Assembly (NCBI GenBank): GCA_021371955.1
Contig: JAJFVD010000012.1
Coordinates: 310,001 to 374,000, forward strand
DNA: 64,000 nt
From: Bacteroidales bacterium
Lineage (GTDB): Bacteria > Bacteroidota > Bacteroidia > Bacteroidales > UBA932
Direction: 5' to 3'
Shown: positions 8,051 to 17,056 of the stretch, piece by piece
How positions within the stretch are numbered: the first letter of the stretch is position 1
Layout: each line of letters begins with the position of its first letter
Position numbers and translations under genes: made by a program
The notes under the pieces: model-generated
Database searches by the model: none
Seen by the model: the letters and a program-made list of their open reading frames with translations, nothing else
Told to the model about the DNA's origin: nothing

Positions 8051-9723
8051 TTACCGAGGAAGGGTAAAGTAAAATTTCGAGCCAGTTCCGGGTTCGCTTT
8101 CAAGCCATATTTTACCGCCTAATTTATCCACATAAGCTTTTGTTATAGCCAATCCAAGACCTGCGCCCTCATAGTCCTTGGAAATAGACTTTTCTGCCTG
8201 AATAAACCTGTCAAAGATAACTTTCTGTTTGTCTTTTGATATCCCAATTCCAGTATCCTTAACAAAGAACAGAATTTCACTCTCTTTAAGTTCATACCCA
8301 AAACTGATTTGACCGGAATTTGTATATTTTGACGCATTCCGGACAATATTCATGAGAATGGCATATACCTTCTCTCTGTCGGAATTTAAGATGATTTCTT
8401 CGGCAGGCAAATTTTTGACAAGTGAAAGAGTTATCCCCTTTTTTTCTATTTCCGGTTTAAAGAATGCATAAATATAGTCCAGCAATTCATTCAGGTTGAA
8501 TTGTGAATAATGAAGCACCAGCTGACCCGCCTCTATAATTGAGATATTTATTAAATCGTTAATTATATTGAGCATCCGGGCACCGCTCTCCTCAATTATT
8601 TTAATGTACTGGTTCTTCTGATCTTCTGTTAGATCGGTATCTGCGAGCAGCCCGGCAAATCCCATAATGCCATTTAGTGGGGTGCGTATTTCATGACTCA
8701 TGTTGGCTAAGAAAGCAGACTTAAGTCTGTCGGATTCTTCGGCTTTCTCTTTGGCTTTTATAAGTTCCTCCTGTTGCTTTAAATGCCGTTCAAGCAAAAG
8801 GCCTATTTGACGGTACTCCTCGGGTGCCTTTTTCAGCTGGTACATCTTTTTGTAATCTTCGCTCCCGATTATTGCTATAACAATCTTCAGCGGTCTTATA
8901 ACCCATTTATATAGTGTAAACTGCAAAACTGCCCATGTGATAAGTACGCTTATGAGTAGAAAAATAATCATGTAGGCAGAGTCTTTCCGGTAAATCGCAA
9001 GTGCCTCATTCTTTTTGGTGAATAAGATTTTGCCAACTACCTGTTCATCCCATCCTTTTAGATTGATTATAGAATTTACATTGTTTCTGTCATTCTCATC
9101 AGTTTTGTCTTCAGGAGCCAATAATTTTATTTGGGTACCGCTTAAAGAGGAGAGTTCATTAATAAAATCTTTGTTCCAGTTTTTTGCAACAAAAAGGTAG
9201 CCGCTGGGTTTTGTCTTACTATGGGAGGGGTCGTCTGTGGGGTGAACGGAAGAACCTGTAACCTCAAAAATCCCGGCTGTCGTATTAATACTAAAGCCAA
9301 TAAGCGATGTATCCTTAAATTTTGAAAAAATTTCGGGGGGGATAATTCTCCTTACGGAAATCCCGTCACCTGATGCTTCATGAATGATATTAAAATTCGC
9401 ATCGTATACGCAAACATATTCCAGCCGGAATGAGGTTAAAATTGTTGTAATATTGTCTTTAAACCATTTCTGGTTATTGCGGTTTATGGCTGCTACAAAT
9501 TCATCCCAGTATGTATAATCCCATGCAATTTGACCAAGCGGCCTGTTGCTTATTGAAATTAAAGCTTTAGCCTCCTGCTCCAGTTGTTGCTGAGATGCCT
9601 GAAATATATTTTCTGATTCTCTGTTTTCCAGTTTAGACAGAACAAGAGTTACAAGAAGAAAAAAAGTCCTGTCATGGAAATCACGGCAAACACTATCTTG
9701 TATACACTCAGGTTCTTTTTCAT
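8051..9723 (-). CDS. CHASE4-type sensor histidine kinase, interrupted by a -1 frameshift
   Basis: Reading the minus strand from ATG at 9723 gives [19 protein letters not shown] and a hydrophobic run, then a stop inside a T7 run (plus-strand A run 9659-9665). Adding one base gives a continuous frame of about 557 aa to the stop at 8051. In it: TM1 about 8-28; an extracytoplasmic sensor with the CHASE4 motif DYTYWDEF and W-F-K-D-N; TM2 about 250-272; a coiled-coil linker; HisKA with [15 protein letters not shown] (phospho-acceptor His about 344); and HATPase_c with DTGIGIS and GAGLGLAI. There is no receiver domain and no adjacent response regulator. The start lies 6 bp after the Gcw_chp gene, so they form an operon. 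The frameshift may be a sequencing error. Confidence 0.8.
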
Positions 9724-9729
9724 CTCTTG

Positions 9730-10452
9730 TTAATTGTTATAAAGGCTCAGGCCCACCGTAAAAAATATGCTTTTATTTCCCGGATTTGTAATTATGCTCA
9801 ATAGCAAATCGAGGGAATATTTTTCCGTTACAGCCAATGGCTGAGTAAGAGTAGCACCTACATTAACGAATGAAGCCTTTTGCGCGTAATAGTTCCCCTT
9901 TGCCTGGTATCCGGCAAAAAACATTAGCTCCGAGCTCTTTATCGGTAAAATATATTGAAGCTCGACATATATGCTTTTGGATGGGTCGGCTCCGTAGAAA
10001 AGCCAGCTGCCAAGGAGGTTAAATGGAAGCTTTTCGCCTCCGGAAAAAAGAATCTGCCCCTCTAAAAGATGCGATGTTGTTTCATAGTTGTAATTAGTAA
10101 AACGGGAAGGATTTGCTTTACTGTATGACCAGTAGTCCCACACAGCAAACGATACCGGACCTACAGTTTTGGATATATAGAAATCGAGTTCGTCATCACC
10201 GTCTCCGGAGAGCCGGTATGCCCCCCATGTTCCAATTGTGAAGTCGTGCCATGTTGCTGATAATCCGGGTTGTACGCTTGGAGAGTGGCCATAATCCTGT
10301 CCTCGCCAGATGTATTTGCTTACAAAATCGACATTTGCTGAGAATGACACTGATGATTCTGATGATTGCTGTGCATATAAGCCAATATTACCTGCGAACA
10401 TGCAAATAATTGTAAATAATATAATTACAGATGCTTTGGTATGCGTTTGCAA
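9730..10452 (-). CDS. Gcw_chp-type (TIGR02001) outer-membrane beta-barrel protein
   Basis: A 240-aa protein with an N-terminal signal peptide ending near ANIGLYAQQ. The mature part opens with the family signature [29 protein letters not shown] and continues as alternating beta-strands with aromatic girdles ([19 protein letters not shown]). The C-terminus ends in aromatic/hydrophobic residues ([11 protein letters not shown]), as in barrel proteins. The substrate is unknown. It is transcribed just upstream of the CHASE4 kinase, which hints that the kinase senses something passing through or near this protein; that link is inferred from position only. Confidence 0.7.
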   Translation of the reverse strand: MQTHTKASVIILFTIICMFAGNIGLYAQQSSESSVSFSANVDFVSKYIWRGQDYGHSPSVQPGLSATWHDFTIGTWGAYRLSGDGDDELDFYISKTVGPVSFAVWDYWSYSKANPSRFTNYNYETTSHLLEGQILFSGGEKLPFNLLGSWLFYGADPSKSIYVELQYILPIKSSELMFFAGYQAKGNYYAQKASFVNVGATLTQPLAVTEKYSLDLLLSIITNPGNKSIFFTVGLSLYNN

Positions 10453-10525
10453 TTGAATCTCTATTTTTTGTAAAGTTAGTTTATTTTAGGAAATTAAACT
10501 TTCCAATTTAAATTTAGTCATATAA

Positions 10526-10562
10526 AAATGATATCCCATATGGCTAACAAAAAATATCATTT
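10526..10562. promoter_or_regulatory. Inverted repeat between divergent genes
   Basis: aaatgatat (10526-10534) and atatcattt (10554-10562) are exact 9-bp inverted copies spaced by 19 bp. They lie in the intergenic region between the Gcw_chp gene and the beta-lactamase-like gene. It could be an operator for either gene or a weak hairpin. Confidence 0.3.
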
Positions 10563-10577
10563 CTAAAAACTCTTTAG

Positions 10578-10585
10578 TACTTTTG
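10578..10585 (+). promoter_or_regulatory. Putative -7 box for the beta-lactamase-like gene
   Basis: TACTTTTG fits TAnnTTTG and lies 22 bp before the start codon. A matching TTG at the right distance upstream is not visible, so the call rests on the -7 box and position. Confidence 0.35.
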
Positions 10586-10607
10586 TGTAATACTTAACCC
10601 CAAAACA

Positions 10608-11804
10608 ATGAAAAAAGCTACCATTTTCCTTCTATCCATTATCTTTTCAGTTGCAGCAATTGCTCAGCCACTTCTAAAAGTAACTCCGGAACAGGCCGGA
10701 ATGGATTCTAAAAGACTTTCAAATGTAGACCGTATAATAGACGAGTCAATAAAAAAGGGTGAGATCCCCGGTGCAGTAATAGCTGTCGTGAGAGATGGTA
10801 AAATGGTATATTTAAAGGCATACGGTAATAAATCAGTTTATCCCGATACTGTAAAAATGGCTGTAAATACAGTTTTTGACCTTGCTTCTGTGAGCAAACC
10901 TGTTGGAACAGCAATTGCATTTATGCAGCTGGTAGAGCAGGGCAGAGTTCGCCTGACTGATAATGTTTCTATGTACATAGACGGCTTTAAGCCATATGTA
11001 GATTCTGCATCCGGCAGAAAAATTGATATCAGGGTAATAGACCTGCTTACACACTCTTCTGGACTTCCTCCATATGCCCCTGTTGCCGATATAGTAGCAA
11101 AAAGCGGTGCACCAAATCCAAAAGCCCTTATGGATTGGATTGCAAACTGCAAAAGAGACTTCAAACCAACCACAAAGTTTCAGTATAGTTGTCTTAACTT
11201 CGTAACACTTCAGAATATCCTTCAAAACATAACAGGAATGAAGCTTATGGATTACTCGAAGAAAAACGTGTTTGATGTTCTGGGCATGAAAAACACAATG
11301 TACAACCCAACCGGAGAAACATTAAAGCTTGTTGCTCCTACTGAAAAACAAAAAGACGGATCTGTTATACTTGGTAAGGTTCATGACCCTATTGCCAGAA
11401 TATTGAATGACGGAAATTCAGGTAATGCAGGAGTATTTTCAAATGCGGAGGATCTCTCAATCCTTGCAGCAGCAATGATGAATGGTGGCGAATATAATGG
11501 CAGGAGAGTGCTTGGCAAACTGACTGTAGATGTGATGACAACAGTTCCAGAAAGCGTTAAAGATCTTGGACGCTCACTGGGATGGGATAATTACTCCTCG
11601 TATGCTTCAAACAACGGAAACCTGTTTCACCCTGCAAAAACATTCAGTCACACAGGTTATACCGGAACGTCAATAGTTATTGATCCTGTTTCCAAGACAG
11701 CTGTTATACTTCTTTCGCACAGAGTTCACCCTGCCGATGTTGGAAGTGTTGTTCGCCTGAGGGCACTTGTTGCCAACGCGGTTGCCGGATCGATTGTTAA
11801 ATAA
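10608..11804 (+). CDS. Secreted serine beta-lactamase-family hydrolase (class C / esterase-like)
   Basis: A 398-aa protein with a signal peptide ending about residue 20 (VAAIAQ). The catalytic SxxK motif is S94-V-S-K97 within FDLASVSKP. Around residue 193 the expected YxN motif reads Y-S-C, followed by LNF. The third motif is HTG (FSHTGYTGTS, about residue 348). This pattern is normal for the broad beta-lactamase/D-alanyl-D-alanine peptidase-like esterase family; Bacteroidota members usually act on cell-wall or ester substrates rather than antibiotics, and resistance should not be inferred. It is followed after 38 bp by a GNAT-like gene on the same strand. Confidence 0.85.
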   Translation: MKKATIFLLSIIFSVAAIAQPLLKVTPEQAGMDSKRLSNVDRIIDESIKKGEIPGAVIAVVRDGKMVYLKAYGNKSVYPDTVKMAVNTVFDLASVSKPVGTAIAFMQLVEQGRVRLTDNVSMYIDGFKPYVDSASGRKIDIRVIDLLTHSSGLPPYAPVADIVAKSGAPNPKALMDWIANCKRDFKPTTKFQYSCLNFVTLQNILQNITGMKLMDYSKKNVFDVLGMKNTMYNPTGETLKLVAPTEKQKDGSVILGKVHDPIARILNDGNSGNAGVFSNAEDLSILAAAMMNGGEYNGRRVLGKLTVDVMTTVPESVKDLGRSLGWDNYSSYASNNGNLFHPAKTFSHTGYTGTSIVIDPVSKTAVILLSHRVHPADVGSVVRLRALVANAVAGSIVK

Positions 11805-11842
11805 CAGGAAAGACTCCGGACTATAACCAACACTACACTTGC

Positions 11843-12967
11843 ATGCCCATTACCATACTGGAGGTAAACTCCAGAAAGGAACTCAAAGATTTTATAGCCT
11901 TTCCCGAAAAGCTTTACAAAGATTCCCAGAATTGGGTAAATGCATTGTGGAAAGACGAATACGACACTCTTTTAAAAGACAAAAATCCGGCATTTGAATA
12001 TTGCGAGGCCTGGTACTTCGTTGCCAAAAACGGCAGCGAAACTGTTGGCAGGGTGGCCGCTATCTTAAACCATAATGCAAACAGGGACTGGAACGAAAAG
12101 TACATGCGTTTTGGCTGGCTGGATTTTGTAGACGACCTGGAAGTGTCGGCCGCCCTCATGGGAAAGATAGAGGAGCTGGCGGTAAAAATGGGGATGACAG
12201 CCGTAAACGGACCTTTCGGATTTACGGATATGGACAGAGAAGGCATGCTTGTAGACGGGTTCGAAAACAGGAGCTCATTTACGACACTTTACAATTTCCC
12301 TTATTACAGAGATCATCTTGAGAGGCTCGGATATTTAAAGGATGCAGACTGGCATCAGAGAGAATATGATGTCCCGGAGCAAGTACCGGATAAACTCAGG
12401 CAGTACTCGCAAATTATTAAAAAAAGATATAATGTGAGGCTGCTTGAGCCCGTATCCAAGAAAAGGCTCAGAAAATATGGCATCGGACTTTTTGAAGCAT
12501 ACAACAAGGCATTTGTTCCCCTTTATGGCTTTTCACCTTTAACTCAGCGACAAATTGAGTCTTATGTAGATCAGTTTTTGCCGATGATTAATTTTGATCT
12601 TATTGCGATAGTGATAAACAATGAGGATAAAGTTGTAGCTTTTGCCATAACTATGCCTAATATCTCTCTGGCGCTTAAAAAGTGCAGAGGCAAATTGTTC
12701 CCGTTCGGGTTTTTGCATATTTTAAAGGCTCTTAAGAGTTATGAGTTTGTTGATATGCTCATGATAGGGGTAGTGCCCGAATATCAGCAAAAAGGGCTTA
12801 ATGCTGTTATTTTTGACCATCTTAATACAAACTTCATTAAGCTTGGAGTGAAAAAAGTGGTTGCTAACCCTCAGCTTGACAATAACACTGCGGTTCAGAA
12901 CATATTTGACTACTACGAGGGAAAGCCTTTTATGACCAGAAGGTGTTTTATAAAAGAGTTAAACTAG
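11843..12967 (+). CDS. GNAT-fold acyltransferase-like protein
   Basis: A 374-aa cytoplasmic protein of a family frequent in Bacteroidota and usually annotated as N-acetyltransferase. The N-terminal half has FPEKLYKDSQNWV and GPFGFTDMDREGMLVDGFE; the C-terminal half shows a GNAT-like pattern, with a beta strand VDMLMIGVVPEYQQKGLNAVIFDHL whose Q-x-x-G-L resembles the acetyl-CoA loop, then FDYYEGKPFMTRRCFIK. The substrate is unknown. The stop overlaps the end of convergent aroC by 9 bp, leaving no room for a terminator between them. Confidence 0.75.
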   Translation: MPITILEVNSRKELKDFIAFPEKLYKDSQNWVNALWKDEYDTLLKDKNPAFEYCEAWYFVAKNGSETVGRVAAILNHNANRDWNEKYMRFGWLDFVDDLEVSAALMGKIEELAVKMGMTAVNGPFGFTDMDREGMLVDGFENRSSFTTLYNFPYYRDHLERLGYLKDADWHQREYDVPEQVPDKLRQYSQIIKKRYNVRLLEPVSKKRLRKYGIGLFEAYNKAFVPLYGFSPLTQRQIESYVDQFLPMINFDLIAIVINNEDKVVAFAITMPNISLALKKCRGKLFPFGFLHILKALKSYEFVDMLMIGVVPEYQQKGLNAVIFDHLNTNFIKLGVKKVVANPQLDNNTAVQNIFDYYEGKPFMTRRCFIKELN

Positions 12968-13921
12968 CATATCGGCCAGGACAATTGCCGTTGCTGCCTC
13001 AACAATTACGGGGACCCTTAATGCAAAACAGGTGTCGTGCCTGCCTTCAACTTTGAGCTCTTCTACCTTTCCGCTGGAAAAGTTATATGTATTCTGAGGA
13101 AGGGAAATGCTTGATGTTGGTTTTACTGCTATGCGGAAGATCAGTTCGTTTCCGTTTGAAATTCCTCCGTTTATTCCTCCCGAACCGTTTTTTATTGTTT
13201 TCCCTTCGGATGAAACAAACGGGTCGTTATGCTGTGAACCCATCATCTTTGCAGCGGCGAAACCATCGCCAAATTCAATTCCTCTCACACCCGGTATGGA
13301 AAAAATTATATGAGCCAGCTTTGATTCAAGAGAATCAAAAAAAGGTTCCCCAATTCCAACTGGCATCTCATTTGCCCTGCATTCGATAATCCCCCCCAAA
13401 GAGTCACCTGCGTTTTTGGCTTTCTCAATTAAAGATCCCCATTGCTTTGTTCCTCCTATTTCAATCACCGATGCATAAACAGATATTGGTTCAATAATTT
13501 TTTTTGCAATTACCCCTGCTGCCACGAGTCCTATTGTAACTCTGCCGGAATGGTGACCTCCTCCGCGAATATCTGAGTATCCCTTGTATTTTGATGAACA
13601 GGTAAAATCGGCATGACCGGGACGGGGATGTGTTTCAAATTGAATATAATCTGTTGATATTCTGTTTTTATTGGCAAATGTGAGACAAATTGGAGCACCT
13701 GTAGTGTGCCCGTTGAATATTCCGCTTTGAATCTGAGCAATATCGCTTTCAACTCTTGGTGTGGTGCCGAATGCACCACTTTTGCGACGGGACAGGTCTT
13801 CGGTGAAATCTTCTTCCGACAGCGGAATTCCTGCGGGGACTCCGTCTACAACTACGCCAATCATCTGTCCGTGAGATTCTCCGAATATTGAAATTCTAAA
13901 TTTATTGCCGAAGGTGTTCAT
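12959..13921 (-). CDS. aroC: Chorismate synthase
   Basis: A 320-aa enzyme for the last step of the shikimate pathway, converting EPSP to chorismate with reduced FMN. Visible signatures are FGESHGQMIG near the N-terminus, RRKSGAFGTTPRVESD, RPGHADFTC, RGGGHHSGRVT (where many homologues have RGGGxxSARET) and the C-terminal GRHDTCFALRVPVIVEAA. It is about 35-40 aa shorter than the common 355-360 aa. The start overlaps the upstream aroDA stop in ATGA. It is the last gene of aroB-aroDA-aroC. Confidence 0.95.
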   Translation of the reverse strand: MNTFGNKFRISIFGESHGQMIGVVVDGVPAGIPLSEEDFTEDLSRRKSGAFGTTPRVESDIAQIQSGIFNGHTTGAPICLTFANKNRISTDYIQFETHPRPGHADFTCSSKYKGYSDIRGGGHHSGRVTIGLVAAGVIAKKIIEPISVYASVIEIGGTKQWGSLIEKAKNAGDSLGGIIECRANEMPVGIGEPFFDSLESKLAHIIFSIPGVRGIEFGDGFAAAKMMGSQHNDPFVSSEGKTIKNGSGGINGGISNGNELIFRIAVKPTSSISLPQNTYNFSSGKVEELKVEGRHDTCFALRVPVIVEAATAIVLADMLV

Positions 13922-15936
13922 ATTTCAAAATTGTTAATGAAATCGGGATAGGATTTCGATATGCACTCCGTATTGTCAATATATAGGGGCTCTTTGATAC
14001 TTAGACCGGCAATTATGAGAGCCATTGCTATCCGGTGATCGCCATAAGTATTGCAATACCCTCCGTGGAGTTTACCCCCTTTAATAATCATGTAATCGTC
14101 TTTTATGTCTATCTCGGCACCCAGTTTTGTAAATTCGGAATACAGGGTTTCCGCACGATTACTCTCTTTGTTGTATAGGCGGCCCACGCCTTTTATCCTG
14201 CTCTCTCCTTCGCAGTTTAAAGCAAGAACAACAAGAGGAGGAAACAGGTCAGGAGAATCGGTGGCATCTACTTCGAAGGCTTTTAAAGAAGTCTTTGTGC
14301 TTTTTATTTCAACGCTGCCGCTGCAGCATGTTTCATCATCGGGATTATCTTTAAAAGCGCACGGAACATCTCCGCACATTATAAGATATTTTGGTCCCTC
14401 TATTACCTCAATTTCAACTTCGGCCATGTTTAATACTTCCAGAATTTTTTCATCGGCCTGGCTCGTATTGATGGATAGGTTCTTTACAATTACAGGATTT
14501 GAAATTGCGGCACCAACCAGAAGCAACGCAGCTGAACTCCAGTCTCCCTGAATCTGGTAGAATATTTTTTTACGGTATCTCTGTCTTCCCGGTATCTGAA
14601 ACTGTGTATAATTCGTGTTGTTTATCCTGAGATTAAAGTCCTTAAGGGTTCTCAATGTGAGGTCTATATAAGGCTTGCTTGTAGGATGTTCAAGTTCAAT
14701 TCTGCTGCTTTCGCGGCAAAGCGGCAAAGCCATGAGAAGTCCCGAAACAAGCTGTGACCCTCCTTTTCCGGAAAGAGTGATGCTGCCGCTCTTAATTTCT
14801 CCAGTGACCTTTGCGGGCAGATAGTTGCCGTTTGTAATAAAGTGCAGTCCTATCTTTTCCAAAACTTCGTCCACTCCCTTGTACTCCCTTTTAAGAAGGG
14901 TGTTCTCGCCGGTTATGGTTATCTCTCTGCTAGAAGAAAGATGTCCTGCGATTGGAATAGTAAGTTTTGATAAAAGGCCCGACTCGCCGGCATTGAATTC
15001 CAGAGGAGTACTCTCCTTTACAAATTCATTTTTTATGGCATCGGCACCAATGCTTTTAATAAACAGATGTCCTCTTTTTGGATTGTATTTTACTTCAACG
15101 CCAAATCTTTTAACAAGTTCGATTGCCGCCTCGGTGTCGTTGCACGATGTATAGCCATACAGATTCGACTCTCCCTTGGACAATCCTGCCGCAATAATTG
15201 CTCTCTGTGCGTGACTTTTGGATGCAGGTGCTTTTATTGAAGGAGTGAGGTTGTTGAAGTTAATTCTGTTTTTATAATTTGCAGGATTCTGAATTTTTTT
15301 GATCTCATCTGCTGTAAGCTGACCATTGGCAGTTGCAAGCGAAGCCTCAAGTGCGGCATAAATGAATGGCGCTCCAAAGAAAGAGGAGAGTAGCCTTGTA
15401 AAGCGGCCCGGCTTTCCCATAGAGAAAGCCAATAGTTTTTCCGGAGTAAAGTGCCTGTAAAGTTTCAGCGTCCTTATACCGTCTTCTGTTACCGTTGCAG
15501 TCGTTACAATCTTTGCAATGTCAGCACCCTTTTCATACGCACTTTGTGCTATTTCAATCAGTCTTTCTAACTGGTCGCAGTTATTATAATCGTGATGTGA
15601 AAGGATTATCCCGAAATTATTGACTCTTGCAGCAGCAATGAGTCTGTCTCTGTAATAATCCGGCGAATCCAGTTCAATGTCTATGTATTTCCTGTAAGAG
15701 GCACCCTCTTTTGGCCCATTTCCTTCAATGGCACTCATTAATTTTTCGTAACACTCTTCCTGAGGCAGGTTTTCAAGCCGGCATGTGGCAATTAAAGAAT
15801 GTTTTGTGGCGAATATGCCTGCAACTTCCTCGTTTGTCAGTTGTGTTAAATCCAACCGTATCTCGGATATTTCCGAGTTTGAAACTGCACGGATAAGTCC
15901 GGCATAGTCAAGCTTTTGTAAGCTAAGACAAATCAT
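13918..15936 (-). CDS. aroDA: Fused 3-dehydroquinate dehydratase (type I) and EPSP synthase
   Basis: A 672-aa bifunctional shikimate protein. Residues 1-215 form a complete type I dehydroquinate dehydratase: EIRLDL at 25-30, ILSHHDY with the catalytic His at 114-115, Schiff-base Lys142 in IAKIVTTA, and FSMGKPGRFTRLL. Residues about 232-672 form EPSP synthase: SIKAPASKSHAQRA (233-246), FNAGESGLLSKL, GDWSSAALL, the TDSPDLFPPLV catalytic Asp loop, and YGDHRIAMAL near the end. The linker is only about 15 residues. Together with aroB and aroC this supplies steps 2, 3, 6 and 7; aroE and aroK are not in the window. It overlaps aroB by 14 bp and aroC by 4 bp. Confidence 0.93.
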   Translation of the reverse strand: MICLSLQKLDYAGLIRAVSNSEISEIRLDLTQLTNEEVAGIFATKHSLIATCRLENLPQEECYEKLMSAIEGNGPKEGASYRKYIDIELDSPDYYRDRLIAAARVNNFGIILSHHDYNNCDQLERLIEIAQSAYEKGADIAKIVTTATVTEDGIRTLKLYRHFTPEKLLAFSMGKPGRFTRLLSSFFGAPFIYAALEASLATANGQLTADEIKKIQNPANYKNRINFNNLTPSIKAPASKSHAQRAIIAAGLSKGESNLYGYTSCNDTEAAIELVKRFGVEVKYNPKRGHLFIKSIGADAIKNEFVKESTPLEFNAGESGLLSKLTIPIAGHLSSSREITITGENTLLKREYKGVDEVLEKIGLHFITNGNYLPAKVTGEIKSGSITLSGKGGSQLVSGLLMALPLCRESSRIELEHPTSKPYIDLTLRTLKDFNLRINNTNYTQFQIPGRQRYRKKIFYQIQGDWSSAALLLVGAAISNPVIVKNLSINTSQADEKILEVLNMAEVEIEVIEGPKYLIMCGDVPCAFKDNPDDETCCSGSVEIKSTKTSLKAFEVDATDSPDLFPPLVVLALNCEGESRIKGVGRLYNKESNRAETLYSEFTKLGAEIDIKDDYMIIKGGKLHGGYCNTYGDHRIAMALIIAGLSIKEPLYIDNTECISKSYPDFINNFEI

Positions 15937-16945
15937 TAAGTACCCCCTTTAGTCTGTCGATTGATATAGGATATATAACAGCTGTACCTATTGATTTAAG
16001 AAGTACAAACTGTATATTATCCCCATCTCTCTTTTTGTCTTTTGTTATTATTTCTGTAAGTTCCCTTGGCGCAACCGGCGATTTAACCGGCAAACCAAGT
16101 TGTTCCATATCTCTTAGTATTTTGTCTCCCTCGCTGCTTTCCAGCAAACGAAGTTTAACAGAAAGTTTAGCAGCAAGAGCTATGCCAATGCTTACTCCCT
16201 CTCCGTGGGACACAGAACAAAGTTTTTCCAGTGCATGGGCAAATGTGTGGCCCAGGTTAAGTAGCTTTCTTTCTCCTTTCTCATACGGATCCCGCTCAAC
16301 AACTGAAATCTTTATTTCTGCAGCTTTCTTTATAAATGGAAGAAGCTCCGATATGTTTGATATTCTCTTCAGGAAAGGACTTGTTCCGGTGAGAGAGTCA
16401 ACGGCATCAAAGTAAACGCTCCTGTCGGCAAGCAAAAATGTTTTCATCATCTCTGCAAGACCGGCCTCTACCTCTTTTTTGGGAAGTGAGTTAAGAAACT
16501 CGCCGCAAAACAATGTGAAACACGGTTGTTTTACAACGCCAAGTATGTTTTTATAGCCGCTTACATTAATTGCGCATTTCCCGCCGATTGATGCATCCAC
16601 CTGGGCAAGCAATGTTGTTGGGACATACGCGAAATCAATTCCACGGAAGTATATGGAAGCAATAAATCCTCCAAGATCGCTCAGAATTCCGCCTCCAACA
16701 ACCAGCAAAAATGTTCCTCTGTCTGCGCCCATCTCCATTAACCTGAGAGTAATCTCTTCTACTTTGAGAAAACTTTTACTCTCTTCCCGCGCTTCAACAC
16801 TTATTGCAGGATAAGGGAAAAGATTGCCATACATCTCTACAAGCGCAGAGTCTATGAGAACGACAATCCGCCTGTCTCCCGGAATATAGCCGCCAATCTC
16901 CCCCAGTTTGGAGCAGTAGTAGGTTTTTATTGTTTCTTTTTGCAT
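15923..16945 (-). CDS. aroB: 3-dehydroquinate synthase
   Basis: A 340-aa NAD- and metal-dependent enzyme that converts DAHP to 3-dehydroquinate, step 2 of the shikimate pathway. Signatures are LLVVGGGILSDLGGFIAS, YFRGIDFAYVPTTLLAQVDASIGGKCAIN, the metal-ligand region GLAEMMKTF, LNLGHTFAHALE and SHGEGVSIGIA. First gene of the operon; its stop lies inside aroDA, which implies coupled translation. It is divergent from comM with 111 bp between starts. Confidence 0.95.
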   Translation of the reverse strand: MQKETIKTYYCSKLGEIGGYIPGDRRIVVLIDSALVEMYGNLFPYPAISVEAREESKSFLKVEEITLRLMEMGADRGTFLLVVGGGILSDLGGFIASIYFRGIDFAYVPTTLLAQVDASIGGKCAINVSGYKNILGVVKQPCFTLFCGEFLNSLPKKEVEAGLAEMMKTFLLADRSVYFDAVDSLTGTSPFLKRISNISELLPFIKKAAEIKISVVERDPYEKGERKLLNLGHTFAHALEKLCSVSHGEGVSIGIALAAKLSVKLRLLESSEGDKILRDMEQLGLPVKSPVAPRELTEIITKDKKRDGDNIQFVLLKSIGTAVIYPISIDRLKGVLNDLS

Positions 16946-16950
16946 CTACA

Positions 16951-16958
16951 CAAATCTA
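16951..16958 (-). promoter_or_regulatory. Putative -7 box for aroB
   Basis: On the minus strand TAGATTTG fits TAnnTTTG and lies only 5 bp before the aroB ATG. If used, the message would have almost no 5' leader. No TTG at the right upstream distance is seen. Confidence 0.3.
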
Positions 16959-17015
16959 CAAATTTTTAGTATTAGATAGATTTTTTTTAGAAATAGATAA
17001 AGAGCTGTTTTCCCA

Positions 17016-17046
17016 TTGCAGGCCGCCCCGAGGCTATGTAGATTTG
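17016..17046 (+). promoter_or_regulatory. Promoter for comM/yifB
   Basis: TTG at 17016-17018, a 20-bp spacer and TAGATTTG at 17039-17046 fit the Bacteroidota promoter well. The comM ATG follows 10 bp after the box, so the 5' leader is very short. Confidence 0.6.
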
Positions 17047-17056
17047 AATAAAAAAT

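Noticed and set aside
10608..11804. Antibiotic-resistance beta-lactamase
   Set aside because: The protein has family catalytic motifs but belongs to the broad esterase/peptidase-like group; nothing in sequence or context indicates resistance.
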